DNA of 48,017 nt from NCBI GenBank assembly GCA_003223245.1, contig QHYI01000116.1, positions 1 to 48,017 on the forward strand, in the 5' to 3' direction. A program made the translations under genes and the position numbers. Shown here in pieces: positions 18,414 to 26,389 of the stretch. Source of the DNA: Acidobacteriota bacterium. Lineage in GTDB: Bacteria; Acidobacteriota; Terriglobia; Acidiferrales; UBA7541. Every line of letters begins with the position of its first letter. Positions within the stretch are counted from its first letter, which is position 1. Under the pieces are notes generated by a model that did not search any database, was not told the DNA's origin, and saw nothing but the letters and a program-made list of their open reading frames with translations.

Positions 18414-19369
18414 GCTTGGAAACCGCCCGGCGCGTGCTGAAGATCGAAGCGCAGGCGATTCAGGACGTGATGGCGCGCCTCAACGCCAGCTTCGAAAAAG
18501 CCGCGGGTATTTTGTTCGCGTGCAAAGGACGCGTGGCCGTCAGCGGCATGGGCAAGTCTGGCCTGATCGGGCGAAAAATTTCCGCAACGTTTTCCAGCAC
18601 CGGCACGCCTTCTTTCTTCTTGCATCCCGCTGAAGCGCTGCACGGGGACCTGGGCATGCTGGCGCGCGGCGACGCGATGCTGGCGGTTTCTTATGGCGGG
18701 GAGACGCAAGAAATTATCCAACTGCTGGAAGCGCTAAAGCGCTTGGAGATGCCGCTGGTCACGCTGACCGGCTGCGTGCAGTCCACGCTGGCACAGGCAA
18801 GCGACGTGGTGCTGGACGTCAGCGTAAAGGAAGAAGCGTGTTCATTGAATCTAGCGCCGACAGCGAGCACCACGGTAGCGATGGCGGTGGGCGATGCGCT
18901 GGCAGTTTCGCTTTTGGAACGGCGCAATTTCCGGCACGACGATTTTGCCGCGCTGCATCCGGCGGGGCGGCTCGGGAAGAAACTGCTGCGTGTGGAACAC
19001 CTGATGCATTCGGGCTCAGCGTTGCCGCGCGTTCAGCCGAATGCACCGATGCCAGATGTCTTTCATGAAATGAGCGCGAAGGGCTTGGGCATGACCACGG
19101 TGCTCGAGACAGATGGACGCCTTGCCGGGATTCTGACCGATGGCGACCTACGGCGCTTGATGGAGAAACATCGCGGGGCGGTTCTTGAGATGCGCGCGGC
19201 GGAGGGCATGACGAAGACACCACAAACCATCGGGCCGCATGTACTGGCGAGCGAAGCGCTGAACCTGATGGAAAAGAAAAAAATCACCTCGGTCGTGGTG
19301 GTGGATGAAGCGAAGCGCGCGCTTGGCGTGGTGCATTTGCACGATTTGTGGACACTCGAATTGATGTAA
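18410..19369 (+). CDS. kdsD: Arabinose-5-phosphate isomerase (KdsD/KpsF family)
   Basis: Converts ribulose 5-phosphate to arabinose 5-phosphate, the KdsA substrate. The 319 residues show an N-terminal SIS domain (KGRVAVSGMGKSGLIGRKIS, FSSTGTPSFFLHPAEALHGD, VSYGGETQEIIQLLE) and two CBS domains from about residue 200 (VEHLMHSGSALPRV; TDGDLRRLMEKH; AAEGMTKTPQTIG; KKKITSVVVVDEAKRALGVV). Start overlaps the kdsA stop, so translation is coupled. Length and domain order equal those of KdsD. Confidence 0.95.
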   Translation: MSLETARRVLKIEAQAIQDVMARLNASFEKAAGILFACKGRVAVSGMGKSGLIGRKISATFSSTGTPSFFLHPAEALHGDLGMLARGDAMLAVSYGGETQEIIQLLEALKRLEMPLVTLTGCVQSTLAQASDVVLDVSVKEEACSLNLAPTASTTVAMAVGDALAVSLLERRNFRHDDFAALHPAGRLGKKLLRVEHLMHSGSALPRVQPNAPMPDVFHEMSAKGLGMTTVLETDGRLAGILTDGDLRRLMEKHRGAVLEMRAAEGMTKTPQTIGPHVLASEALNLMEKKKITSVVVVDEAKRALGVVHLHDLWTLELM

Positions 19370-19450
19370 AACCTTTTGAGCGAAAGAAAGAGATTTAACA
19401 CCGAGGCCCCGAAGAAAAGAATCACATAAGACAAGGAAAGAGGAGAAACC

Positions 19451-19999
19451 TTGGGAAAGATTCCGGCAAAAGTGGCAAGCAAGGCCAAACAAATCCTGGT
19501 GCTGCTCATGGATGTGGATGGCACGCTAACCGATGGCAGCGTGACGCTGGCATCTACGCCGGACAACCACGCCCTTGAGATCAAGACGTTCGACGCGCAC
19601 GATGGCCAAGGACTCACGTTGGCAGTGACGGCAGGCTTGCGCACTGGCGTCATCACCGGACGCAGCAGCCCCGCTCTGCGTCGCCGATGCAAAGAGCTGG
19701 ACGTCGAATTTGTCTACGAAAAGCAAGGGCACAAAATCGCCGCGTACGAAGATATTTTGCGCAAAACAGGAGCGAAAGAATCGGAGGTCGCCTATCTGGG
19801 CGACGATTTACCAGATTTGACCATCATGTGGCGCGTTGGTCTTGCGGTGGCCGTGGGCAATGCGGCGCCTGAAGTAAAGCGCATCGCGGATTACCGCACG
19901 AAAGCGCCTGGCGGCAAAGGAGCCGCGCGCGAATTGGTTGAGCTGATTCTCAAGTCCAAGGGCATCTGGGAAGAAATGATCGACAAGGCGCGCGCGTAG
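19451..19999 (+). CDS. kdsC: 3-deoxy-D-manno-octulosonate 8-phosphate phosphatase (HAD family)
   Basis: Dephosphorylates KDO 8-phosphate. 182 residues, capless HAD: nucleophile motif LLMDVDGTLTDG (Asp21/Asp23 region), FDAHDGQGLTLAVTAGLRTG with VITGRSSPALRRRCKELDVE, and the metal-binding AYLGDDLPDLTIMWRVGLAV. TTG at 19451 is the start: AGGAG lies five bases upstream and no ATG or GTG precedes the conserved region. Lies 81 bases after kdsD and completes the pathway to KDO. Confidence 0.93.
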   Translation: MGKIPAKVASKAKQILVLLMDVDGTLTDGSVTLASTPDNHALEIKTFDAHDGQGLTLAVTAGLRTGVITGRSSPALRRRCKELDVEFVYEKQGHKIAAYEDILRKTGAKESEVAYLGDDLPDLTIMWRVGLAVAVGNAAPEVKRIADYRTKAPGGKGAARELVELILKSKGIWEEMIDKARA

Positions 20000-20232
20000 G
20001 AATTTCGCCGGGTCGCCATTCGCCGTTTACCGTTCTTGGCCCTTAGCGCTATGCCGCCGCTTGTGACCATCGTTTTTGCCATTTATTTTCGGCGAAAACA
20101 GCGCGCAGGGGCGGTCCCGTAGAGCTCGAGCGCAGGCAACCGACGGACTCCCGGTTGTTCCGGCCGGTTGGCCTTTCAAGCGGATTTCAAGAGATAATGA
20201 CTGGTCACTGCTGTCTGCGAGGAAAGCTGCCG

Positions 20233-20787
20233 ATGCTGCACGCCTGGCACGACGTATCCCCCGGAAACGAGGTGCCCCGCGATTTTCAGGCGGTCATCGA
20301 AATCCCGCTGGGCTCGAATGTGAAGTACGAGCTCGATAAGCCCAGCGGCCTTTTGAAAGTAGACCGCGTCATACATTCGGCGGTGTTTTATCCCGCGAAT
20401 TACGGGTTCATTCCGCAGACTTACGCCGAAGACAACGATCCGCTGGACGTGCTGGTTCTGTGCCAGGAAGCGGTGCAGCCACTCTCGTTAATCAAAGCGC
20501 GCGCCATCGGCTTGATGACCATGATTGATTGCGGCGCGAGCGACGATAAAATCATTGCCGTGGCCACCAACGACCCGGAATTCAACAGTTACGTCGAGGT
20601 CAAAGAGCTTCCGTCTCATCGCTTGCTGGTGCTGAAGCGTTTTTTCCAGGATTACAAGCAACTGGAAGGCAAGCAGGTACAGGTGGAAGACATTCTTCCG
20701 GCGTACGCCGCGGTGAACGTGATCGAGAAAGCGTTGGCGCGCTACAAGAAGGAGCGCGAACATCTGCGCGCGAAGGACGGCCATTAA
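20233..20787 (+). CDS. ppa: Inorganic pyrophosphatase (family I)
   Basis: Hydrolyses pyrophosphate to phosphate and drives biosynthetic reactions such as nucleotidyl transfer. The 184 residues carry the family I core: AVIEIPLGSNVKYELDK, ADRVIHSAVFYPANYGFIPQ-like block, the signature EDNDPLDVLVL with metal-binding Asp residues, and KELPSHRLLVLKRFFQDYK. ATG at 20233 (M-L-H-A-W-H-D) is chosen, with GAGGAAAG nine bases upstream; the open frame before it has no conservation. The 233-base stretch between kdsC and this gene holds nothing recognisable. Confidence 0.93.
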   Translation: MLHAWHDVSPGNEVPRDFQAVIEIPLGSNVKYELDKPSGLLKVDRVIHSAVFYPANYGFIPQTYAEDNDPLDVLVLCQEAVQPLSLIKARAIGLMTMIDCGASDDKIIAVATNDPEFNSYVEVKELPSHRLLVLKRFFQDYKQLEGKQVQVEDILPAYAAVNVIEKALARYKKEREHLRAKDGH

Positions 20788-20868
20788 CACAAAAACACTA
20801 TTGGGGGGATTGCTGCTGAGTGCTAGTTTGCTTCAACCGCAAAGTTTCCGTTTGGGGGTGCTGGGCTC

Positions 20869-21645
20869 ATGAAACGTTTGCTGAAATGGATTGGCGGAGT
20901 GTTGGCGGTGCTGGCCCTCGTGGCCTTTGGTGTACTTTGTTACATGGCGGGCAGCCCCAAAGACGCTTACGGCATGGTGCGTTACGCCCTGCCGCACATG
21001 CATAGCGGCACGCTGAAAGTTGGCAGCGACGCGCCCGACGCGCGATTAGTGGCGCTTGATGGCGTGAATCATTTTCACATTCGCGAACGCATCGGCGCGC
21101 GGCCGCTGGTGCTGGTGTTCGGCAGCTTTACTTGACCGCCCTTCCGCCGCCAGGTGGGCGACATCGTTGAAATCTACAACGACTACAAGGAAAAAGCGGA
21201 TTTTCTCACGGTATACGTCCGCGAAGCGCATCCCACCGACGAATGGCAAATGAAATCCAATGTGAAGGATGACGTTTGCTACGCGCAACCGAAAACGCTG
21301 GAGCAACGCGTGGCCATCGCCAAGGATTTCACCTCGCGCTACAAATTTCCCTTGCCCTTCGGCATTGACGACATGAGTAACGCGGCCGACAGTGTTTATT
21401 CCGCGTGGCCGGAGCGGCTGTACATCATCGATGAGACGGGACATCTCGCGTACCGCGGCGGGATGGGGCCGTTTCACTACAAACCCGCGGAAGTTCGCGA
21501 CTGGCTCGCGGCCAAGTATGGTGCCGTGAAGCACGAAGCGCCGGTCGCTGTCGCGCCAGCTTCCAGCGCAACAGCTTCCGCCTCACCTTCGGCAACGGGA
21601 GCATCAGCGCCGAGTGGGCAAGCACCCGGAGGTTCCACGAAGTAG
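20869..21645 (+). CDS. Deiodinase-like selenoprotein (UGA at codon 89 read as selenocysteine)
   Basis: A 258-residue thioredoxin-fold protein anchored by one N-terminal membrane segment (about residues 8-28). An in-frame TGA at 21133-21135 lies in RPLVLVFGSFT-U-PPFRRQ, which matches the iodothyronine deiodinase active site F-G-S-x-T-U-P-P-F. The matches continue after the TGA: ADFLTVYVREAHPTDEW (deiodinases have a similar I-E-E-A-H-x-x-D-G-W), and near the end SVYSAWPERLYIIDETGHLA with GGMGPFHYKPAEVRDWL. Both halves share one frame without indel, and bases after TGA fit a bacterial SECIS. The residue two before Sec is Phe-Thr instead of Cys-Thr, as in deiodinase 2 where it is Ala. The last 40 residues are an Ala/Ser/Pro tail. 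Substrate in bacteria is unknown; a selenol peroxidase- or reductase-type role is possible. Needs SelA-D, not in this window. Confidence 0.85.
21133..21160 (+). promoter_or_regulatory. Bacterial SECIS-like element directly after the UGA codon
   Basis: Right after TGA, CGCCC (bases +2 to +6) can pair with GGGCG (+21 to +25); alternatively CCGCC pairs with GGTGG around a GCCA loop. A GGT stands at +18 to +20, almost the same distance from UGA as the GGU of the E. coli fdhF SECIS. Drawn by eye; folding energy not computed. Confidence 0.5.
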
Positions 21646-21783
21646 TGCGCCCTCATCTTGAGCGTAGGAGATGAAGCTTCGCCGGATGGAAAAACACTAC
21701 AAGGAGCGAAGAAAAGCGTCAGCGAGGCTGCGGCACTCCAAAGGAAGCTTCGAAATATTTTGCCGGCTCGGTAGAACCACGCC

Positions 21784-22548
21784 GTGAAGACTCGTGCTGC
21801 AAAACACAACCACGGCGGGATTGCACAGAAAAGAGTCGGGCTGGCGCGGGCGCTCTCGAAACTCGGTTATTGCTCGCGTTCGCGAGCTGCTGAATTGATC
21901 TTCGCGGGACGCGTCAAATTGAATGGCTCAGTACGGCGTGATCCAGAAACGGCAACGCATCCCGGCAAAGATCGCATTGAGGTGGACGGCGTTCCGCTTA
22001 TCGCCGGGGCAAAAATCTATCTTGCGCTCAACAAGCCGCGCGGCGTCCTGACCACAGCTTCCGACGAAAAGGGCCGCGAAACAGTCTACGCCTACCTGCC
22101 GAAAAATCTGCCCTGGCTTGCGCCCATCGGGCGGCTCGACAAAGCCAGCGAAGGATTGTTGTTGCTCACCAATGATTCCGAATGGGCCGCGTGTATTGCC
22201 GCGCCGGAGACGCACCTTGACAAGACGTATCACGTGCAAATCGGCGCGATGGCGGACGAGACGTTGCTCGGCACTTTGTGTAGCGGCGTTCGAATGAACG
22301 ACGACGATTTTCTGCGCGTGAAACAAGCAAGGGTTCTGCGGCATGGCCAGCGCAACTCTTGGCTCGAAATCGTGCTTGATGCGGGGAAAAATCGCCACAT
22401 TCGCCGCATGCTCGAACATTTAAACGTGGAAGTGTTGCGGTTGGTGCGCGTGGCAATAGGTCCGCTGGCGCTGGGCGATTTGCCAAAAGGCCAAACACGA
22501 AAACTCACCAGCGAAGAAAAACAAGCGCTGGATCACGCCATGCGCTGA
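21784..22548 (+). CDS. rRNA pseudouridine synthase, RsuA/RluB/RluE family
   Basis: Isomerises a uridine in ribosomal RNA. 254 residues: N-terminal S4 RNA-binding domain (RVGLARALSKLGYCSRSRAA ... GRVKLNGSVRRDP), then the catalytic domain with LALNKPRGVLTTASDEKGRE, PIGRLDKASEGLLLLTND containing the catalytic Asp, and the C-terminal GKNRHIRRMLEHLNVEVLRL plus VRVAIGPLALGDLPKGQTRK. GTG at 21784 is the only start before the S4 domain that fits. The exact uridine target cannot be assigned within this family. Confidence 0.9.
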   Translation: MKTRAAKHNHGGIAQKRVGLARALSKLGYCSRSRAAELIFAGRVKLNGSVRRDPETATHPGKDRIEVDGVPLIAGAKIYLALNKPRGVLTTASDEKGRETVYAYLPKNLPWLAPIGRLDKASEGLLLLTNDSEWAACIAAPETHLDKTYHVQIGAMADETLLGTLCSGVRMNDDDFLRVKQARVLRHGQRNSWLEIVLDAGKNRHIRRMLEHLNVEVLRLVRVAIGPLALGDLPKGQTRKLTSEEKQALDHAMR

Positions 22549-22570
22549 CAGCGGCGGCCGCCAAGTTTGG

Positions 22571-22597
22571 TTGACAGCTTTGGCGTCGTTGTATACC
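22571..22597 (+). promoter_or_regulatory. Candidate promoter giving a nearly leaderless mRNA
   Basis: TTGACA (22571-22576) and TATACC (22592-22597), spacer 15 bases. The -10 box ends only ten bases before the ATG at 22607, so the message would have little or no 5' leader. No ribosome site precedes that ATG, which agrees. Confidence 0.45.
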
Positions 22598-22606
22598 TTG
22601 CCTCGC

Positions 22607-23365
22607 ATGCCCTCGCAGATCGCCGCCGCGCCTTCGAGCCCGTCTCCAGGAACGGGCGTGGTGATCGAGCGAGTCCCCGATGTTCTCAGTTTTACGCTGG
22701 ACAATGGCAACCACGGGAACGAAGTCACCGGAGAAATGTTTGACGCGATGCTGGCCGCGTTGCGTTCCGAAGCCGCAAATCCCGCCGCGCGAGTCCTGCG
22801 AATCCGGGCACGCGGCAAAGTCTTTTGCACTGGGCGCGAACGCGCGGGACGTGACGCGGACGCCATTCGCAAAGAAGCGTCGCGGCTCATCGAATTCCAG
22901 CACGCTTTGCGCACTTCGCCGCTCATCAGCGTTGCCGAAGTACAAGGCAACGCGTTTGGATTCGGTTTCGGCCTGGCGATTGTATGCGACTTCGTGTTGG
23001 TGGCGGAAAATGCCTCGCTCGCGTTTCCCGAGATGCGCTACGGCCTCGCTCCTTCGGCCATCATGGCGTACCTGGGTCAGTATGCGCTCCCGCGTGCTGC
23101 CTTTCCTCTCGTTCTTTTCGGAGAGCCGATCAGTCCGCATCGGGCGCTACAGATCGGACTAATCTCCCAAATCGGTCCTCCCGAGCATCTCGTCGGTGAA
23201 GCGAACGCACTCGTGTCGCGCATTCTGCGTCTCGATCCGGACGCGACGAGGCGCTGCAAAGAATTTTTCATTTCAGCACAACAACATTCCTTCGATCAAA
23301 ATTGCCAGCGCGCCGTTGAAGCACTGACCGAAGGTAGCCTGGCGCTGCTCCACAAGCAGAAGTGA
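22607..23365 (+). CDS. Enoyl-CoA hydratase/isomerase (crotonase) family protein
   Basis: A 252-residue crotonase-fold protein. Seen: VLSFTLDNGNHGNEVTGEMF at the first beta-alpha turn, VLRIRARGKVFCTGRE (region of the first oxyanion residue), VAEVQGNAFGFGFGLAIVCD (second oxyanion segment), FVLVAENASLAFPEMRYGLA with a Glu where hydratases have an active-site acid, and GEPISPHRALQIGLISQIGP. Reaction and substrate cannot be assigned. ATG at 22607 is preferred over an upstream TTG that belongs to the promoter. It sits seven bases before the MFS gene, so the pair may handle one organic acid. Confidence 0.8.
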   Translation: MPSQIAAAPSSPSPGTGVVIERVPDVLSFTLDNGNHGNEVTGEMFDAMLAALRSEAANPAARVLRIRARGKVFCTGRERAGRDADAIRKEASRLIEFQHALRTSPLISVAEVQGNAFGFGFGLAIVCDFVLVAENASLAFPEMRYGLAPSAIMAYLGQYALPRAAFPLVLFGEPISPHRALQIGLISQIGPPEHLVGEANALVSRILRLDPDATRRCKEFFISAQQHSFDQNCQRAVEALTEGSLALLHKQK

Positions 23366-23372
23366 GCCGCTC

Positions 23373-24734
23373 TTGAGCGTCAATGCCGGAGCGCGCCTCG
23401 ACCGCCTGCCTCTGTCCTCCTTTCATCGCCGCATTCTGATGCTCATCGGCATTGGCATGTTTTTTGACGGCTTCGATGTGTACGTGGCCGCGACAGTTCT
23501 TGGGGCCACGCTCAAGACCGGCTTCTCCACCCTGGCGCAAAACGCCCAGTTTGTTTCCCTTACTTTTGTGGGCATGATGCTGGGATCGTTTATCACCGGC
23601 TTTCTTGGCGATCGCTACGGCCGGCGCTTCACTTATCAAGCCAATCTCATCATCTTTGGACTGGCTTCCGTCGCGGCGGCCTTCGCGCCTTCGATGTTGG
23701 TGTTGATCCTGCTTCGCTGCGTGATGGGCCTGGGGCTAGGCGCGGAACTCGTCGTTGGCTATGCAGCCATGACAGAGTTCGTTCCTCCTCAGGCACGTGG
23801 GAAATGGGTTGGCGCGCTTTCTGTTTTCGTAGTGACGAGCTTGCCCTTCAGCGCGCTGGCGAGCACGTTGATCATTCCTCGCTCAAGCTGGCGCGCCATG
23901 TTCGTGCTGGCGGGGTTCGGCGGGCTAGTCGTGTGGTATTTGCGGAAAGCCCTTCCGGAGTCGCCGCGCTGGCTGGAATCCATGGGCCGAACGGAAGAAG
24001 CGGAAGCGATTATGAAGTCGATCGAAGAAGAGGTCGCGCGGGAGCAGGACGAACTTCCTCCACCGGTTTTGTCCAAGCCCGGCCCGCCCACGAGGACGGT
24101 CGCGGCATTGCTCAATCCGGTGCTGTTCCCAAGAATGGTCGTTGGTATGGTCACGCTGATCGTGGCCAATACGCTGATCTACGGCTTCGTCATTTGGCTG
24201 CCCAGCTTTTTCGTCACCCAAGGACGTAGCATCGCGAGTTCGTTTATTTATTCCTTCTTCATGTCTGCGGGCGCGCCGGTGGGCTCAGCCATCGGCACGC
24301 TTACGGCCGATTCGTGGGGGCGCAAGCCGGTGATCATCGGCGCATCCGTGATGACCATCCTCCTGGGCGGAATTTATCCGTTGATACTGAGCCCACTGCT
24401 TCTCCTGACCATCGGATTCCTGTTGGTAGTCTCTATTTATGTTCAGGTGACCTTGCTATTTGCGATTTATGTGCCTGAGCTTTTTCCGACCGATGTGCGC
24501 ATGCGCGCTGCAGGAATCTGTAATACTGCCGGACGCGCCGCCACGATGATCACGCCATTTTTTGTGGTCGCTCTGTTGCGGTCGTATAGCGTAGGGGGAG
24601 TCCTCGCGATGATTATCGGGCTCCTGGTTGTGCAAATCATCGTTGTGCTGATATTTGGCGTCGAGCCCAAGAAGCGCCGTCTGGAAGAAATGGATTCGGA
24701 ATCGCCCTTTTCTCTGCGCGCCTCTCAAGTGTGA
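23373..24734 (+). CDS. MFS transporter, aromatic-acid/sugar-porter type
   Basis: A 453-residue permease with twelve predicted membrane spans. Family signatures: FFDGFDVYVAATVLGATL (the first-helix Asp typical of aromatic acid:H+ symporters), GDRYGRRFTYQ between helices 2 and 3, RCVMGLGLGAELVVGYAAMT, ALPESPRWL before the central loop (about residues 195-245), and DSWGRKPVI between helices 8 and 9, YVPELFPTDVRMRAAGICNT. TTG at 23373 is the start, eight bases after the stop of the crotonase-like gene. Substrate likely an organic or aromatic acid, by family and neighbour only. Confidence 0.87.
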   Translation: MSVNAGARLDRLPLSSFHRRILMLIGIGMFFDGFDVYVAATVLGATLKTGFSTLAQNAQFVSLTFVGMMLGSFITGFLGDRYGRRFTYQANLIIFGLASVAAAFAPSMLVLILLRCVMGLGLGAELVVGYAAMTEFVPPQARGKWVGALSVFVVTSLPFSALASTLIIPRSSWRAMFVLAGFGGLVVWYLRKALPESPRWLESMGRTEEAEAIMKSIEEEVAREQDELPPPVLSKPGPPTRTVAALLNPVLFPRMVVGMVTLIVANTLIYGFVIWLPSFFVTQGRSIASSFIYSFFMSAGAPVGSAIGTLTADSWGRKPVIIGASVMTILLGGIYPLILSPLLLLTIGFLLVVSIYVQVTLLFAIYVPELFPTDVRMRAAGICNTAGRAATMITPFFVVALLRSYSVGGVLAMIIGLLVVQIIVVLIFGVEPKKRRLEEMDSESPFSLRASQV

Positions 24735-24808
24735 TGCTGAATCGATTTAGTCACGCGAACCCGCGGCATTCGTACTGCCATGGGGCGCGTCATTGTCCTG
24801 GAGGGTTT

Positions 24809-25681
24809 ATGAAAAGAATTGGTGTGACTGCTTCCCTTCTCCTGTTCGTGATCCTTCCCGCGCGTGGCCAGTCCAAGTTGTCTGCGAAATGGGAACAATT
24901 GACCGCGGAAGACTTTCGCACTGCGATTCAGCAAGCGCAAGGGACCTGCCTGCTCCCGTTCGGCATTCTGGAAAAGCATGGGCCGCACCTGCCACTGGGC
25001 ACGGATCTCTTGAACGTGCGCTACGCGGCTTTGCATGCTGTGGAGCAGGAATATGCCGTGGTTTTTCCAGAATATTATTTCGGGCAGATTTTTGAAGCGA
25101 AGCACCAGCCCGGCACCGTCGCGTACAGCATGGAACTGCAACTGAAACTTTTGCAGGAGACCACAGACGAGATGGCGCGCAACGGTTGCAAAAAAGTCAT
25201 CATCGTAAATGGCCACGGCGGAAACGAGCATCTGCTTCCCTATTTTGCGCAGGCGCAGATGGCCAGCCCAAAGGATTATGTGGTTTACGTGCTCGCTGGC
25301 GAGCGCAGCCGCCCCGGTGGGCCAGCCAAAAAGTCCAGCGGCGTCGATTACCACGCCGGTGAAAACGAAACCTCGAATACGCTCTACACGCACCCGGAAC
25401 TGACGCACACCGATCGGGCCAAGCGTGAGTCCGGCGCGGATCAAAAACGCCAGAACCTGCCCGACTTTCTCTACACCGGCATTTGGTGGTACGCGCGCTT
25501 CCCGAATCACTATTCCGGCGATGGTTCGGTGGCCACGAAAGAATTGGGTGAATGGAACGTGCAGGGCTGGGTTTCCACGATCGTCGAAGCCATTCGTGCG
25601 GCGAAGGCGGATGACGCCAGCTTGAAAATCCAAAATGAGTTCTACGAAAAGAGCAAACATCCATTCGACACGCCGCAATGA
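24809..25681 (+). CDS. Secreted creatininase-family amidohydrolase
   Basis: A 290-residue protein with signal peptide (MKRIGVTASLLLFVILPARG then Q). The creatininase fold is evident: LPFGILEKHGPHLPLGTDLL (metal-binding Glu, His, Asp), VFPEYYFGQIFEAKHQPGTV, and VIIVNGHGGNEHLLPYFAQA (NGHGGN signature), plus YHAGENETSNTLYTHPEL with the later Glu ligand. Family enzymes hydrolyse cyclic amides such as creatinine or modified pterin/flavin precursors; an exported member is less usual, and substrate is unknown. ATG at 24809 follows GGAGGG. The longer frame upstream is rejected since it would bury the signal peptide. Confidence 0.85.
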   Translation: MKRIGVTASLLLFVILPARGQSKLSAKWEQLTAEDFRTAIQQAQGTCLLPFGILEKHGPHLPLGTDLLNVRYAALHAVEQEYAVVFPEYYFGQIFEAKHQPGTVAYSMELQLKLLQETTDEMARNGCKKVIIVNGHGGNEHLLPYFAQAQMASPKDYVVYVLAGERSRPGGPAKKSSGVDYHAGENETSNTLYTHPELTHTDRAKRESGADQKRQNLPDFLYTGIWWYARFPNHYSGDGSVATKELGEWNVQGWVSTIVEAIRAAKADDASLKIQNEFYEKSKHPFDTPQ

Positions 25682-25762
25682 AGTTACTTTTCCGAGGTTA
25701 GTTTGGCGCAGCCAGGAGGACGGTTAATTCGGGACCGCCAATGGATCAGCGGTGGCATCTGT

Positions 25763-26140
25763 TCAACGGGACTTAGTCAGCTGCTCCACCCAACGGTGTA
25801 ACACCCCATAGTGCGGCTGCTCAAGATCCAGAAATTCGATGCCCATGCCGATGCGCGGCTTGACGATGCGCACCATCCCGAGGGCCTCCAACTTCTGGTC
25901 TTTCCTCGTTAGCGTTATTCGTACGCGCGTATTCGACGGCAGCGGCTTGCTGGTGCAAACAAAAATTCCGCCCATGGACAGGTCGGAAGTCACTCCCTCG
26001 GCCTTTGCCCCGGTTTCCAGGTCCAAAATGATTGCGTCCGCGGCAAAAGGATAGCGGATACAAAAGCGCCGGTCCCGGACGGAGATATTCCGGGACTCGT
26101 CGTTCGATGTGCGGTCACCCATGAGAATGACATTGCCCAC
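25763..26140 (-). CDS. PilZ-domain protein (small, c-di-GMP-binding type)
   Basis: A 125-residue single PilZ domain. The N-terminal R-x-x-x-R motif appears as RRFCIRYPF and the second motif as DLSMGGIFVCTSKPLP (D/N-x-S-x-x-G), followed by RVRITLTRKDQKLEALGMVR and GMGIEFLDL. PilZ domains bind cyclic di-GMP and control motility, pili or exopolysaccharide. A start at the second Met (MGDRTSND) is also possible. Divergent from a second PilZ gene, sharing the 249-base spacer. Confidence 0.8.
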   Translation of the reverse strand: MGNVILMGDRTSNDESRNISVRDRRFCIRYPFAADAIILDLETGAKAEGVTSDLSMGGIFVCTSKPLPSNTRVRITLTRKDQKLEALGMVRIVKPRIGMGIEFLDLEQPHYGVLHRWVEQLTKSR

Positions 26141-26389
26141 AAGCGTTCACGCTGATCGAAAGGCGCGTGCTGGCGCCCTGAGACTTCCTGACCTATGCAG
26201 TCTGAACGAAAATCCCGAGCAATGGGGGTTGGTATTCGATGAGCACGCGAAAGAGGCAATACCGCATCGCCGACGCTCTGCCTGGTCTCCCGGGCGTTAT
26301 TACATGGAACGACAACCTGCCTCAACGCCGTGCTATGCAGCGTTTTCGCGCGTGTTAGCCTGAAATTCAGAACTGTGTCTAACCATGTT

